This document shows, one piece after another, positions 7,191-16,307 of a stretch of 64,000 bases of DNA. The translations under genes were made by a program, and so were the position numbers. Numbering within the stretch: position 1 is the first letter of the stretch; every line of letters begins with the position of its first letter. The notes under the pieces were generated by a model, which had not been told where the DNA came from, did not search any database, and was given only the letters and a program-made list of their open reading frames with translations. The stretch is from Oscillospiraceae bacterium (GTDB lineage: Bacteria; Bacillota; Clostridia; Oscillospirales; Ruminococcaceae): contig JAAYNJ010000026.1 in the NCBI GenBank assembly GCA_012520915.1, positions 1 to 64,000 on the forward strand, in the 5' to 3' direction.

Positions 7191-8246
7191 ATGGCGATTA
7201 CTCTTCACGATAAATACGCAAAACAGATAGGAAAGGCATTTTCCGAAAAATCATTCATTGCCGGCAGACTTTCAAACAAATACGACTTCACGGGTGTTAA
7301 AACCGTCAAAGTAATGGTGCCTCTTACCGTTCCCATGACAAACTATAACAGGTCGGCGGCGTCAAACCGTTACGGAACTCCGACCGAAATGGGGGATACA
7401 GTACAGGAAATGCAGCTCACGCAGGACAAGTCATTTTCGCTGACGATAGACAGGGGAAATAAGGAAGACCAGAGCAATCTCAAAATAGCGGCTTCAATGT
7501 TGAGACTGCAGGTCGAACAACAGGCGGTTCCGACTATGGATAAGTATATATTCGAGGCTTTGTCTCAAAAAGCCGGTAACAGTATCGCGTCCACCAAACC
7601 GGCAAAAACCACTATAGCCGACCTCATCAGCACAGGGGTTCAAACGCTCGACGACAACGAGATAGCGCAGGAAAAAAGAATACTCTTTCTGAATGCGGAA
7701 AACTATAAGTTCTTAAAACATTCTCCGGAGTTTTTAGGGATAGATACTTTAGGCAAAGCCGCGCTTGAAAAGGGGGAAGTCGGTTATTACGACAATATGT
7801 CGGTCATTAAAGTCCCTGCAACAAGATGGCCTTCGGGGCTATGTTTTTTAATCGTTCAGGGCGACAGCGCGACCGCACCGGTAAAGCTTGATGAAACCAA
7901 ACTGCATACGGATCCCCCGGGCATAAGCGGAAATCTGCTCGAGGGCAGACAGTATTACGACTGTTTCGTATTCGGACACAGATCAAACGGCGTTTACGCT
8001 TTCTTCGACTCCGCCGTTGCGACAAAGACGACGACCCCGACAATCGCGGCTTCGGGTGGAGTATTCTCCGGAGTAACCGGCGGAACCTATCACTACACAA
8101 CCGACGGGAGCGACCCGAGATATTCTATGACTGTAAAGATGGGCAGCGGAAGCGACGTGACGACGGCGGGAACCGTTGTCAAATGTTACGCGACAAAGAC
8201 GGGACAGATCCCCTCTACGGTTGCAACACAGACATTGACTGCTTAA
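7191..8246 (+). CDS. Phage major capsid protein with C-terminal chitobiase-like domain
   Basis: A 351-residue shell protein. The first 275 residues read like the capsid fold of clostridial prophages (MAITLHDKYAKQIGKAF start, the RYGTPTEMGD loop, the FLNAENYKFL stretch). From about residue 280 a Thr/Ser/Gly-rich module contains GTYHYTTDGSDPR, the signature of chitobiase/beta-hexosaminidase C-terminal domains, probably displayed on the capsid surface. Start ATG behind AAGGAGATTAAATA, 14 bases after the scaffold gene. The HK97-like fold is assumed from family knowledge, not shown. No frameshift or stop interrupts it. Confidence 0.8.
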   Translation: MAITLHDKYAKQIGKAFSEKSFIAGRLSNKYDFTGVKTVKVMVPLTVPMTNYNRSAASNRYGTPTEMGDTVQEMQLTQDKSFSLTIDRGNKEDQSNLKIAASMLRLQVEQQAVPTMDKYIFEALSQKAGNSIASTKPAKTTIADLISTGVQTLDDNEIAQEKRILFLNAENYKFLKHSPEFLGIDTLGKAALEKGEVGYYDNMSVIKVPATRWPSGLCFLIVQGDSATAPVKLDETKLHTDPPGISGNLLEGRQYYDCFVFGHRSNGVYAFFDSAVATKTTTPTIAASGGVFSGVTGGTYHYTTDGSDPRYSMTVKMGSGSDVTTAGTVVKCYATKTGQIPSTVATQTLTA

Positions 8247-8304
8247 TCAACATTAAAGGCATTGAGGGGGAAACCCCTCTTTGCCGGATTATCGGGAGAA
8301 TTTA

Positions 8305-8688
8305 ATGACTGCTAAAGAGATATTTGACAACGGAATGGCTTTAATGGCGACGAATAGGGACGAGGATTTTACGCTCGTTCAGTATATCGTTCCCTGGATA
8401 AACCAGGCATTGGCTGAAAGTTTTCAAGCCGAGAATTCAATCAGACTATATGAAGGACGCGAATCTCTCACCGCACCGCAACAGATTACTTCGGAAGATG
8501 AAGATATCGAGTATGACGACCGATTACAGCAATACGCTTTAAGTTATTTTATCGCTTCTTTGGTAGCTTCCGACGACGGCGATACATACAGGGCGGAGGA
8601 TTTCAGAAGACGGTATGTTGTCGCATTAAGTGAAGTATCAAAGCTGATAAGCACAGAGATAGTTGATGTTTATAAAATGGGTGATTAG
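8305..8688 (+). CDS. Phage head-tail adaptor-like protein
   Basis: A 127-residue, helical, acidic protein between the capsid and nozzle genes, the position of the adaptor or connector (gp11/gp4-like) in short-tailed phages. The pattern of TAKEIFDNGMALM, IVPWINQALAES and a late QQYALSYFIASLVASDDGD helix fits adaptor proteins that dock under the portal. The ATG at 8305 follows GGGAGA; a TTG at 8281 is less likely. No portal gene for it to bind is present in the window. Assignment is by size and synteny. Confidence 0.6.
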   Translation: MTAKEIFDNGMALMATNRDEDFTLVQYIVPWINQALAESFQAENSIRLYEGRESLTAPQQITSEDEDIEYDDRLQQYALSYFIASLVASDDGDTYRAEDFRRRYVVALSEVSKLISTEIVDVYKMGD

Positions 8689-8690
8689 CG

Positions 8691-10598
8691 ATGCCTAAAA
8701 TCACGGGAAACATAACGGCTCCGAGAGTGAGCAAACGAAAGTTTAATATCGAATATTTCGGCGGTGTGGACTTATCAAACCAGCCGGCGAATGTCGATAT
8801 AAAGAGAAGTTGCGACGGTATGAATATGATAAGGGACTTGCCCGGAAAGATAAGGAAAAGAACCGGGTACAAGCTTTTAAAACAATATCCGTCGAAGATA
8901 AACGGCATTTACTTCTTTAAGGGAATGAAAGTTATTCACAGCGGAACAAAGATATTTTATGACGATGTTGAAAAGTATTCATCTGCGAACGATGTAAAAA
9001 GCTACGCTATCCAGTTGGGCGATTATCTATACATATTAGACGGACTTAAACTCTTGAGATGCGCCGATACGGCTATAGAACCGGCGGAAAACCACGCATA
9101 TATTCCGACTGTAACCATCGGAAAAGAACCGGCAGGAGCGGGCACGACATACGAGCCGGTGAATATGTTGTCCGATAAGAGAAGAGACAGCTTTTTAGGT
9201 GAAGCGAGCGTAACGGTATATCAGCTTTCTTTCAACGGACTTTCAGGCGATACGGTAACGGCTCAGGTTCAGAACTCACAGGGAGTATGGGTGGATAAAA
9301 CGGAAGGCACGGATTTTTCGGTAAACAGGACTACGGGAACGGTAACCTTTACGACTGCTCCGGGCGCACCGCCGGTAACGGGCGAGGATAACGTCAAGAT
9401 AACATACAGCGTGGTTAATAACGATTACCGCCAAAAGGTGAACGGCTGTAAATTCGGGATATCTTACGGACTTAACGGAAACGCGGACAGATTATTTATA
9501 TCGGGAAACCCCAACTGTCCGAACATAGACTTTTACAGCGAAAGAAACGACGGAACATATTTCGGGGATATCCGGTACGGTGAAGTCGGACAAAAGAAAT
9601 CAAAGATAATGGGATATTCGATTATCAATAAACACCTTGCAACGCATAAGGAAAACGACGACGACGAGAGAAACATCTATTTAAGATACGGCGAACTTCC
9701 CGAAGCACAGAACAATCCCGATGAACCGTTGACTAACAAATTGGGAGCGTATTTCAGAATAACCGACATCATTCAGGGCGAGGGAGCGATAAGCAATCAC
9801 GCATTCGGGTATGTGAAAGAACCTATCTTTTTGACGGCTAAAGGCATAAGCGCCGCGGCGCCGATGGAATATCTTTCGGAAAGATACATACAAAACCGAA
9901 GCGCGTATATCGATATGGCTTTGCTCAAAGAACCGAACCTTAACGAGGCTTATGCCTGCGTGTATAAAGACTTTTATATGCTGGCGATAAACGGCAAGGT
10001 ATATATTCTCGACACGATTGATTTGTCCTATGAAAAGAGAAGCGCGGGGCGGTTTATCTACGAGGCGTATATATGGGACAACATCCCGGCGAGGGTAATT
10101 GCAAGCGACGGCGAGGTGATCTATTTCGGAACGACAGACGGACATCTTATGGAATTCTTTACAGCCGACAATTCGCTTGCGTCGTATATGGACGGAGTCG
10201 GGGTACTCGGTGAAAATCTTGAAGGCTTGCCGATAAAAGCGAGATGGGAATTCGACTTTTCGGGTGATGATTTCTACAAAAACAAAACAATCAGTTATTT
10301 AGCCTTAAGACTGGCTCCGGCAATGGCGACATCGGTAAAGATATCCGCAAAAGTGAGCAACAGAGAAGTCGTGCTCGGGGATTTGGGCGCAATGGCGCGG
10401 TATTTTTCATTCAGCGGACTTGCTTTTTCGAAATTCGCTTTTTCGGGCGATACCAACCCGAGAACGATAGGCAGGAAGATAAAGATTAAAAAGACCGACA
10501 GCGTGAGATTTACCTTTAAAAACGAACAGGCAAAAGAACCTTTCGGAATATACGGAATTGCGCTTGAGTTTATCGAGAGGGGAAACATAAGGAGGTAA
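8691..10598 (+). CDS. Phage tail nozzle / stabilisation protein
   Basis: A 635-residue beta-rich protein. The opening NIEYFGGVDLSNQPANVDIKR and a RDLPGKIRKRTGYK segment resemble the N-termini of tail tubular protein B or stabilisation proteins of podoviruses, which begin by describing a ring of repeated blades. Residues about 180-250 contain a Thr/Val-rich Ig-like insert (GDTVTAQVQNSQG). The C-terminal third has FSFSGLAFSKFAFSGD and a final beta domain. It would form the tail nozzle through which DNA leaves. It begins 2 bases after the adaptor stop and is followed within 3 bases by the fibre gene. Confidence 0.65.
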   Translation: MPKITGNITAPRVSKRKFNIEYFGGVDLSNQPANVDIKRSCDGMNMIRDLPGKIRKRTGYKLLKQYPSKINGIYFFKGMKVIHSGTKIFYDDVEKYSSANDVKSYAIQLGDYLYILDGLKLLRCADTAIEPAENHAYIPTVTIGKEPAGAGTTYEPVNMLSDKRRDSFLGEASVTVYQLSFNGLSGDTVTAQVQNSQGVWVDKTEGTDFSVNRTTGTVTFTTAPGAPPVTGEDNVKITYSVVNNDYRQKVNGCKFGISYGLNGNADRLFISGNPNCPNIDFYSERNDGTYFGDIRYGEVGQKKSKIMGYSIINKHLATHKENDDDERNIYLRYGELPEAQNNPDEPLTNKLGAYFRITDIIQGEGAISNHAFGYVKEPIFLTAKGISAAAPMEYLSERYIQNRSAYIDMALLKEPNLNEAYACVYKDFYMLAINGKVYILDTIDLSYEKRSAGRFIYEAYIWDNIPARVIASDGEVIYFGTTDGHLMEFFTADNSLASYMDGVGVLGENLEGLPIKARWEFDFSGDDFYKNKTISYLALRLAPAMATSVKISAKVSNREVVLGDLGAMARYFSFSGLAFSKFAFSGDTNPRTIGRKIKIKKTDSVRFTFKNEQAKEPFGIYGIALEFIERGNIRR

Positions 10599-10600
10599 AA

Positions 10601-11338
10601 GTGAGTTTTAATATACCGGCAATCACACAACAGGAAATAGACGCTGACAAGCTTGAAGGCTTGCCCGATATCCCGGGATATTCAACCGTCGATATGCAAA
10701 AGGCGATGGATAAGCTTGCGACGATGGTGGCTCAAAAGGTAAACGGTTTAATAAACGCTTTGGGTCAACCGAGTACGGGAGTGTTGACGGAAGATGAAGT
10801 TGCTTATGCGATATTACAGGCTCAATTCGCTTCGGGAACGGGGGATATGCTGGCGGCGATGTACGATCCGACGAGCAAGGAACAGGATGTCTTTGCTTAT
10901 GCGGATAACGCCGTATCCACCGCCGTTGCCCCGATACAGGCGGCTATTGCTTTGGCGCAGGCGGAGGCGAATATAAAAATCCGCCGAAGTACGGCGGAGC
11001 AGGTTGTCGGCATCGGCACAAACGGCAAACCTCTATATCACAAAACATTCACGAACATTTCGGTTCCGGCGTGGAGTTCGGGAAACCCTCCCGTTTCGGT
11101 TACGGTTGCTCACGGCATTTCAAATCCGGAAAAATTTAAACTTGTTAACGGTACGTTTAGAGGAGCAGGAGACATTGCCTCGCAACCGTTTCCGAGACTT
11201 TACATATCTCCGACGGGAGGTTCAATAGATTTATATATCCAATCCTTTAATTCAACAAATTTCTTTATAAACAGTATTTATCACAGAGCAGCCGTAATAG
11301 ACGAATTAACGCTTGAGTATCAAAAGTCAACGGATTAG
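10601..11338 (+). CDS. Phage tail-fibre or host-interaction protein
   Basis: A 245-residue protein starting with GTG behind AGGAGG. The first half is helical and Ala-rich; then RRSTAEQVVGIGTNGKPLY-type sequence appears (about residues 127-145), a motif recurrent in phage tail and baseplate proteins just before a C-terminal beta domain that ends with a LYIQSFNSTNF-like strand. It is probably a short tail fibre that contacts the host surface. It lies between the nozzle gene and the lysis genes. The actual receptor cannot be inferred. Confidence 0.6.
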   Translation: MSFNIPAITQQEIDADKLEGLPDIPGYSTVDMQKAMDKLATMVAQKVNGLINALGQPSTGVLTEDEVAYAILQAQFASGTGDMLAAMYDPTSKEQDVFAYADNAVSTAVAPIQAAIALAQAEANIKIRRSTAEQVVGIGTNGKPLYHKTFTNISVPAWSSGNPPVSVTVAHGISNPEKFKLVNGTFRGAGDIASQPFPRLYISPTGGSIDLYIQSFNSTNFFINSIYHRAAVIDELTLEYQKSTD

Positions 11339-11351
11339 AGGTGGCATAAAA

Positions 11352-11663
11352 GTGAAAAGCTACGAAGCATTGGAAACAACATTGATGACAATTCTCGCTA
11401 TTGCGGGCGGAATATCGGTAATAACGGGGGCGGCTATCAGCATTAAAAATCTTTTCTTCGGACCGTTTAAAAGGCTGAGGTATCTGGAACAGACCGTTTC
11501 GAAGAATGTCAAACGCATGACGGAAGTTGAGGAAACCATAAAAATATTTTTAATTTCACAAAAGGCGATTTTGGATCATCTCATATCGGGCGACTCGGAA
11601 GAGGAGCTTAAAGAAGCATCTAAAAATATAGACAATCACTTGATTGAAAGGATAGGTCACTGA
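11352..11663 (+). CDS. Small membrane-anchored phage protein
   Basis: A 103-residue protein with one transmembrane helix (about residues 12-33), a short RLRYLEQ basic stretch and a C-terminal coiled coil. The GTG at 11352 follows AGAGGTGG; a longer frame to 11313 overlaps the fibre gene and is less likely. The stop overlaps the next gene's ATG by one base (TGATG). Such a protein before the holin may be a second lysis factor or a holin partner, but that is inference. Confidence 0.55.
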   Translation: MKSYEALETTLMTILAIAGGISVITGAAISIKNLFFGPFKRLRYLEQTVSKNVKRMTEVEETIKIFLISQKAILDHLISGDSEEELKEASKNIDNHLIERIGH

Positions 11664-12004
11664 TGATTGATTTAACACCGGTAATTAACGCAATAATCGT
11701 ACTTTTAGCAACGCTTATAACGGCTTTTGTCATTCCTCTGCTAAAAACGAAATTAGGCGAGGAAAAGTACAACAAAATGCTGATGTATGCCGAAATTGCG
11801 GTAAACGCAGCCGAACAGATTTACGGAATAGGACACGGCAAAGAGAAACTTGATTATGCTGTTAAATATCTCGAAAGCAAGGGATATAAAGCCGACAGAA
11901 CCGCCATTGAAGCAATGGTAAAGACTATGTTTACCGATAAGCCGAAAGAGGAAGAATGCACTCACGAAAACACCGATGAGGTGGAGCATGAGATATCCGG
12001 TTAA
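11663..12004 (+). CDS. Phage holin, LL-H family
   Basis: A 113-residue protein with one N-terminal membrane helix (about residues 5-26), then AEIAVNAAEQIYGIGHGKEKLDYA-like helix and an acidic tail. The helix, the EQ-x5-G-x-x-K motif and the total length match LL-H-type holins of Gram-positive phages. It would form membrane lesions that release the endolysin encoded next. The ATG overlaps the previous stop; the endolysin start lies inside its 3' end. Complete, with no disruption. Confidence 0.8.
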   Translation: MIDLTPVINAIIVLLATLITAFVIPLLKTKLGEEKYNKMLMYAEIAVNAAEQIYGIGHGKEKLDYAVKYLESKGYKADRTAIEAMVKTMFTDKPKEEECTHENTDEVEHEISG

Positions 12005-12812
12005 CTACATCGCAATAACGAGAGGGTTTACTTCTTCGCACTTGGGCGTTGATTTCGGTTGGAACTCAAACAACGGCGGACCCTATCACGATATAGTCGC
12101 AATCGACGATGGTACGGTAACGGCGGTTGTGGATGGGTACGGCAATACTTATCCCGCAAACAGGATATACGGAAACTATGTATTGATAGACCACGGCTGG
12201 GGCTTAAGCTCTTTATACGCTCATATATTAAACGGAAGCATTAAAGTAAAACGGGGGCAGAGGGTAACGGCGGGAGAGGTTATCTGCAGGATGAACAACA
12301 GCGGTTATTCAGCCGGAACTCATCTGCATTTTGAGCTTCGAAAGAACGGAACGAAGATTGACCCCTTGCCTTGTCTGACGGCGAATTCCGAACAGAAGAT
12401 AAGCCCGAACAGCGCATTGACGGACAGGATAAAACGAGGTGAAATATTGACGATTAAACCCGAAACAGCGGACAGAATGAGAGACCAAATTAAAGTAAAC
12501 ATAAACGGACTGAGGATAAGGAGCAATCCGTATCTTGACGACACAAATATAATCGGAACGCTCCGGAGGGGAATATATAACGTCTGTGAAATCCGGGATA
12601 TGAGGCACGAAGCGAGCAACAAATATCTCTGGTACAGAATTGCTGAAAATGCGTGGTGCGCGAATGTCAACGGCGTGGACTTCTACAAAGCGGAACTGCC
12701 CGAAATCATTCCTTTGTCTGTTGAAGACAAGGCTGAAAAACTTGAACAGACTGTTGATGAAATGAAAAAGGACTTGCTTGCAATACTTGAAATTATCAAA
12801 AAGTATGTATAA
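11988..12812 (+). CDS. M23-family peptidase endolysin with SH3-like domain
   Basis: A 274-residue endolysin. Residues about 10-130 form an M23 (LytM-type) zinc endopeptidase: HLGVDFG supplies the first ligands, SLYAH and the later HLHFEL the remaining ones. Residues about 165-225 form an SH3-like wall-binding domain (NGLRIRSNP start), and the end is a coiled coil (KLEQTVDEMKKDL). It cleaves peptidoglycan cross-bridges during host lysis. The ATG at 11988 follows GAGGTGGAG; ATG 11976 is also possible. It overlaps the holin gene by 17 bases, indicating coupling. Confidence 0.85.
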   Translation: MRYPVNYIAITRGFTSSHLGVDFGWNSNNGGPYHDIVAIDDGTVTAVVDGYGNTYPANRIYGNYVLIDHGWGLSSLYAHILNGSIKVKRGQRVTAGEVICRMNNSGYSAGTHLHFELRKNGTKIDPLPCLTANSEQKISPNSALTDRIKRGEILTIKPETADRMRDQIKVNINGLRIRSNPYLDDTNIIGTLRRGIYNVCEIRDMRHEASNKYLWYRIAENAWCANVNGVDFYKAELPEIIPLSVEDKAEKLEQTVDEMKKDLLAILEIIKKYV

Positions 12813-12821
12813 GGAGGGAAA

Positions 12822-13478
12822 ATGGACTATTTCGATTTACAGGCGCAAGCGGAAAAAATACCGTATGAGGCGCGGATAAAACAGGCTGAAAGAGAGTATG
12901 CCGAAAAGCGAAACCGTCTTGCCGTCGAGAGAGACAGGGCGCTGCAGGAAGCTTATCTCGCCCTAAGAATAGCCGAGAGGGAACTTCCCGACAGACTGGC
13001 GATGGGCGGCTATCATGGCGGACTTGCCGAAACGAGCGAACTTGATTTAAGGAATAACTATCTTCGCAACCGTCGGAAGCTGGAGGGGGAATATTCGGGA
13101 CAGCTGGGCGAACTTGAACTTGCCGAAGCGGGGGAAATGGCGGATTTAAAAGCAAAGATAGCCGAGGCTCAAGCGTCGGCAAACGCAAGGAGAGCTGAAG
13201 AACAGGCAAGGCTTGCAAGACTTCGCTCTTCGGGAAACAAAACGGCAAAGAAAAAGTCCTATAAATTCGGGTTTGACAACTACTATCCCGGAGGGGTTCC
13301 GCAGGGCGTGGATTACATTGAATATAACCTGTTGCCCTACGGTGAAACCGCGATGACCGCTACACAGCTTAAAAATATTGCCGGAACGGATAAGGCTCTC
13401 GCATATCTCGACAGCGCATGGAAAGATAACCGCCTTGATTGGAGAACATACGACGGAGTGAGAAACCTGATCAGATAG
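12822..13478 (+). CDS. Coiled-coil phage protein of unknown function
   Basis: A 218-residue protein. Residues about 10-65 and 85-150 are strongly charged coiled coils (AEREYAEKRNRLAVERDRALQ, AEAGEMADLKAKIAEA); between them lies an LAMGGYHGGLAETSELD turn seen in hypothetical proteins of clostridial phages. The C-terminal 60 residues form a small aromatic domain ending LDWRTYDGVRNLIR. The ATG follows AAGGAGG, 9 bases after the endolysin gene. It is the last gene of the cassette. It might be an internal virion or late regulatory protein; the sequence does not decide. Confidence 0.6.
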   Translation: MDYFDLQAQAEKIPYEARIKQAEREYAEKRNRLAVERDRALQEAYLALRIAERELPDRLAMGGYHGGLAETSELDLRNNYLRNRRKLEGEYSGQLGELELAEAGEMADLKAKIAEAQASANARRAEEQARLARLRSSGNKTAKKKSYKFGFDNYYPGGVPQGVDYIEYNLLPYGETAMTATQLKNIAGTDKALAYLDSAWKDNRLDWRTYDGVRNLIR

Positions 13479-13697
13479 AAAAAACGCCTTGCCCGAAGAG
13501 CCGTCTTTAAAAGGCTTGCTTTTTCATGCGGATATAATGTAGTCTATTATAGAATAGTTATATATTCGCATATTGCTAAGCTCGAGTCCGGGCATCAAAC
13601 CGCTTTAAAAATCAAAATATACGGGAACGCGGATTTGATAGCGGACACGGCGACCTCCGATGAAAAGAATATGATATTTTTCAGGGTAGGTAATATT

Positions 13698-15272
13698 ATG
13701 AAAAAGTTAAAAGGAAGAATTATATCGATAGTTCTGGTGCTGGTTTTATGCGTTGCTTTAATGCCGCCCCGGGTGTCTGCGTTTGAGATGGATTCAGTCT
13801 ATAACGTTGACATACATAGGAATACGACCGTTGTCGGATTTGCCGGGTATCAGTGGTATGTCATCGGATTTAACGGAGATGGCGTATACTCGCAATCCGG
13901 AGAATCGGCTCTGACGCTGTTGCTGAAAGATAGCCTACCCTCCCCAAACGACTCTCTAGCGTTCCGAAACGGTGCAAGCACGCAAGATGACCCGTCGTGG
14001 GTGCAATACAATGGGGGCTGGTTTTATGAACCCGCCTTTACCCGACCGAGCGACTACAATGACAGCACCCTGCAAAAAAGGATGGAGGCATTTGCAGGAG
14101 GGCTTTCTGTCAAGAAACAGGAACTGATTAAGTCGCGGACGCTGAGAGCAAGCGACGGGATAAGCGGTGATGATGTACCGGGCCAAGAGATGTGGCCGAT
14201 TTCTCTTCAAGAGTGGAATACTATCGGCGATAAAACCGTGCGCGGTTACTCTAAAGATTATTGGCTGCGTACGGATGAAGGGGCGGAGGACGCGCGGTAC
14301 GGCAACAATGCCGGTACTGGTCTCCGCTTCGATAATGTGACTACTAATACCCCTGCACTTCGTCCGGCTTTTAAATTAGATCTTACCTATGCACTCTTTG
14401 CGTCTTCCGCTGTGGGTGGAAAATCCGGCGCGACGGTGGGAGGCAATCTTGCCGCCACAAGCGCGGTGACCGGTGCGATGAAATTTACGATATATCATTC
14501 TTCCCAGACTCTGACTGTAACGACAAACGATGAACAGATGAATCAGACGGGCGCGACTCTCACGTTTCCTTATACGAACGCAACCACGGGAACCAACCAG
14601 TATGTTTCCTGCTTGCTGGTGAATCCAAGCATCGGGGTTGAGTACTACGGCAAACTGGCGGACTGTTCCTCCAACTCCAGCGGCAATATTAACATTCCGC
14701 TTGCGGGCGTTGCCGACGGAGCCTATGGGCTTGTGATATTCAGCGAAGAAGCAAACGGCAACAACTTTACCGATTTTTGCAGCAATCCGACGTTTATGTA
14801 CCTTATTGTCCAAAACGGCATAGGCAGGCTGCTGGATGAGGACACTTGTTTTTATGACGGGAGCGCTGTCCGAACCTCGGCTTCGACCGCAGATATCAGT
14901 TTCAACAGTTTCCAGCTCGGAGAATATTATTGGCAGTTGGACGGAACGCCTCCGGCTAATGCAGCTGAACTTGTTTCAGGAGGAAATCTGGGCGGAGCGA
15001 TGTCATACGGCTTGAACACAAGAAGTTTTTCCGGTCTTTCTGAAGGCGAACATATTCTGTATATTGTTGGCATGGATTATTATGGGACTGTCTACAACAT
15101 ACTGACTATTAATATTCCTGCTTATGTTCCCCCGCCTCCCCCGACTACAAAAGTGCCGAGAACGGGCGATAACGGCATCATTCCGGGTTGGCTTATGTTG
15201 TCGGCATCTGTATCCGGACTCCTGCTCTTAACGGCATGGCGCAAATACCGGAAGTCCAAAAACGAACGGTAA
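13698..15272 (+). CDS. Secreted VPRTG-anchored surface protein with DUF6273-like domain
   Basis: A 524-residue exported protein. Signal peptide at residues 1-31 (KKLKGR, hydrophobic core, VSA). Residues about 35-230 form the domain that contains WYVIGFNG, DYWLRTDEG and ALRPAFKLDLTYALF, matching the YWLRSP/VRPAFNLN pattern of DUF6273-type domains found on clostridial cell-surface proteins. Two beta-rich segments follow. The end has a PPPPPTTK linker, VPRTGD, a hydrophobic helix and a basic tail, so sortase anchoring is expected. Start at ATG 13698 behind AGGGTAGG. The gap 13479-13697 shows no gene; a TATAAT-like box near 13534 has no clear -35. Confidence 0.75.
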   Translation: MKKLKGRIISIVLVLVLCVALMPPRVSAFEMDSVYNVDIHRNTTVVGFAGYQWYVIGFNGDGVYSQSGESALTLLLKDSLPSPNDSLAFRNGASTQDDPSWVQYNGGWFYEPAFTRPSDYNDSTLQKRMEAFAGGLSVKKQELIKSRTLRASDGISGDDVPGQEMWPISLQEWNTIGDKTVRGYSKDYWLRTDEGAEDARYGNNAGTGLRFDNVTTNTPALRPAFKLDLTYALFASSAVGGKSGATVGGNLAATSAVTGAMKFTIYHSSQTLTVTTNDEQMNQTGATLTFPYTNATTGTNQYVSCLLVNPSIGVEYYGKLADCSSNSSGNINIPLAGVADGAYGLVIFSEEANGNNFTDFCSNPTFMYLIVQNGIGRLLDEDTCFYDGSAVRTSASTADISFNSFQLGEYYWQLDGTPPANAAELVSGGNLGGAMSYGLNTRSFSGLSEGEHILYIVGMDYYGTVYNILTINIPAYVPPPPPTTKVPRTGDNGIIPGWLMLSASVSGLLLLTAWRKYRKSKNER

Positions 15273-15287
15273 GATTTATAAATACAA

Positions 15288-15313
15288 AAAGGACGGCTAT
15301 ATAGCCGTCCTTT
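15288..15313. terminator. Perfect palindromic terminator
   Basis: AAAGGACGGCTAT and its exact complement abut at 15288-15313, so either strand can form the stem. It ends the surface protein gene, and a TTTAATTTTT tail follows on the plus strand. Confidence 0.8.
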
Positions 15314-15419
15314 AATTTTTGCGGATGGATTTTTTGGAAAGAAAACTTCGCTAGAAAGCCGATATGTTAAAAAGCGAATTTAAACGGAAATATTAACTAT
15401 CGTGAATAAAACCTGAAAA

Positions 15420-16073
15420 CTATTCTGCCTGACAGCCGCCCCATTCCACTACCGTGAAACCGTTGCGAACCGGAGCGGTTAGAATCGGAGCGGGAATATA
15501 AACAGGCTTATTAACAGGCTTCCAAGCGATAAATACTCTTATAACAGTGTCCGGGGCGGGTTCTACGGACAAACGCGCCGAATCGGTATAAACGTCGGAC
15601 TGGAAAGCAATGAGGTTATACGGGCTATCCTGCATAAGCGGAAGCCAGTAAACAATAAACTCGTTTGCCTCTTTGCGGGTAAGCCCCAGTTTTGACAAAG
15701 CGTCCTCCAAAAATGCGGCGGTTTCGCTTCCCGCTATGCAGTATCCTTCGGAAAAATCGTATTCAATTCCGCTTACGCCTTCCCAATAGAGATAGTTGTA
15801 GGTTTGCCCCGATTTATCGGTCAGGACACCGTCGGGATGGGCGGTTACCGTCCAACCGTCATTGTAAACGGGATAGGTGCAGGTAAGATTACCCGCATAG
15901 TCCAGCTTTACCGTTACCTCGGTTTCTTCCTCGGGATAGAGATAAATAACGGGTTTTGCCTCAACCGGACCGTCGGGATCATCGCGCCTTTCGCGACAGG
16001 CGGCAAGAAAACATACGCATGACAATATAAGCAGTAGGATTAAAATCCTCATTATAGCGGTTTTTATCTTCAT
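15420..16073 (-). CDS. Lipoprotein with KPVIYLYP domain, function unknown
   Basis: A 217-residue lipoprotein. The N-terminus has a basic stretch, a hydrophobic core and the lipobox LAAC near residue 26, so the mature protein is lipid-anchored. The body begins KPVIYLYPEEETEVTVKLDY, a signature shared by a family of secreted proteins of unknown function, and continues through NYLYWEG and a late VFIAWKPV strand. The ATG at 16073 follows AAGGAGAG; an upstream start at 16097 is less likely. It stands alone on the minus strand, convergent with the surface-protein gene. No active site is evident. Confidence 0.7.
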   Translation of the reverse strand: MKIKTAIMRILILLLILSCVCFLAACRERRDDPDGPVEAKPVIYLYPEEETEVTVKLDYAGNLTCTYPVYNDGWTVTAHPDGVLTDKSGQTYNYLYWEGVSGIEYDFSEGYCIAGSETAAFLEDALSKLGLTRKEANEFIVYWLPLMQDSPYNLIAFQSDVYTDSARLSVEPAPDTVIRVFIAWKPVNKPVYIPAPILTAPVRNGFTVVEWGGCQAE

Positions 16074-16219
16074 CGCGGCTCTCCTTATAACTTGCACTAT
16101 GTCCTATATCTATAGTTTTTTAGTGAATCAAATTCAATACATTGATAATAATACTCTAAAGAATCATTAACCGCAAACAAAAACCGTTTGAAAACGGGCT
16201 AAACAGAGGATAAAATTCT

Positions 16220-16248
16220 TTGACGTTGATGGGCATTAGGTGTAAGAT
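16220..16248 (+). promoter_or_regulatory. Candidate promoter for the gene at 16308
   Basis: TTGACG (16220-16225), a 17-base spacer and TAAGAT (16243-16248) lie about 60 bases before the ATG. Confidence 0.45.
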
Positions 16249-16307
16249 AAGGATGCGGATATAGAGAAAATTTGTATCTAAAATAACCGGGAAGGGGGGA
16301 GTATTTG

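Noticed and set aside
13698-15272. Possible diversity-generating retroelement target (lectin-like DUF6273 domain)
   Set aside because: No reverse transcriptase or template repeat is present in the window.
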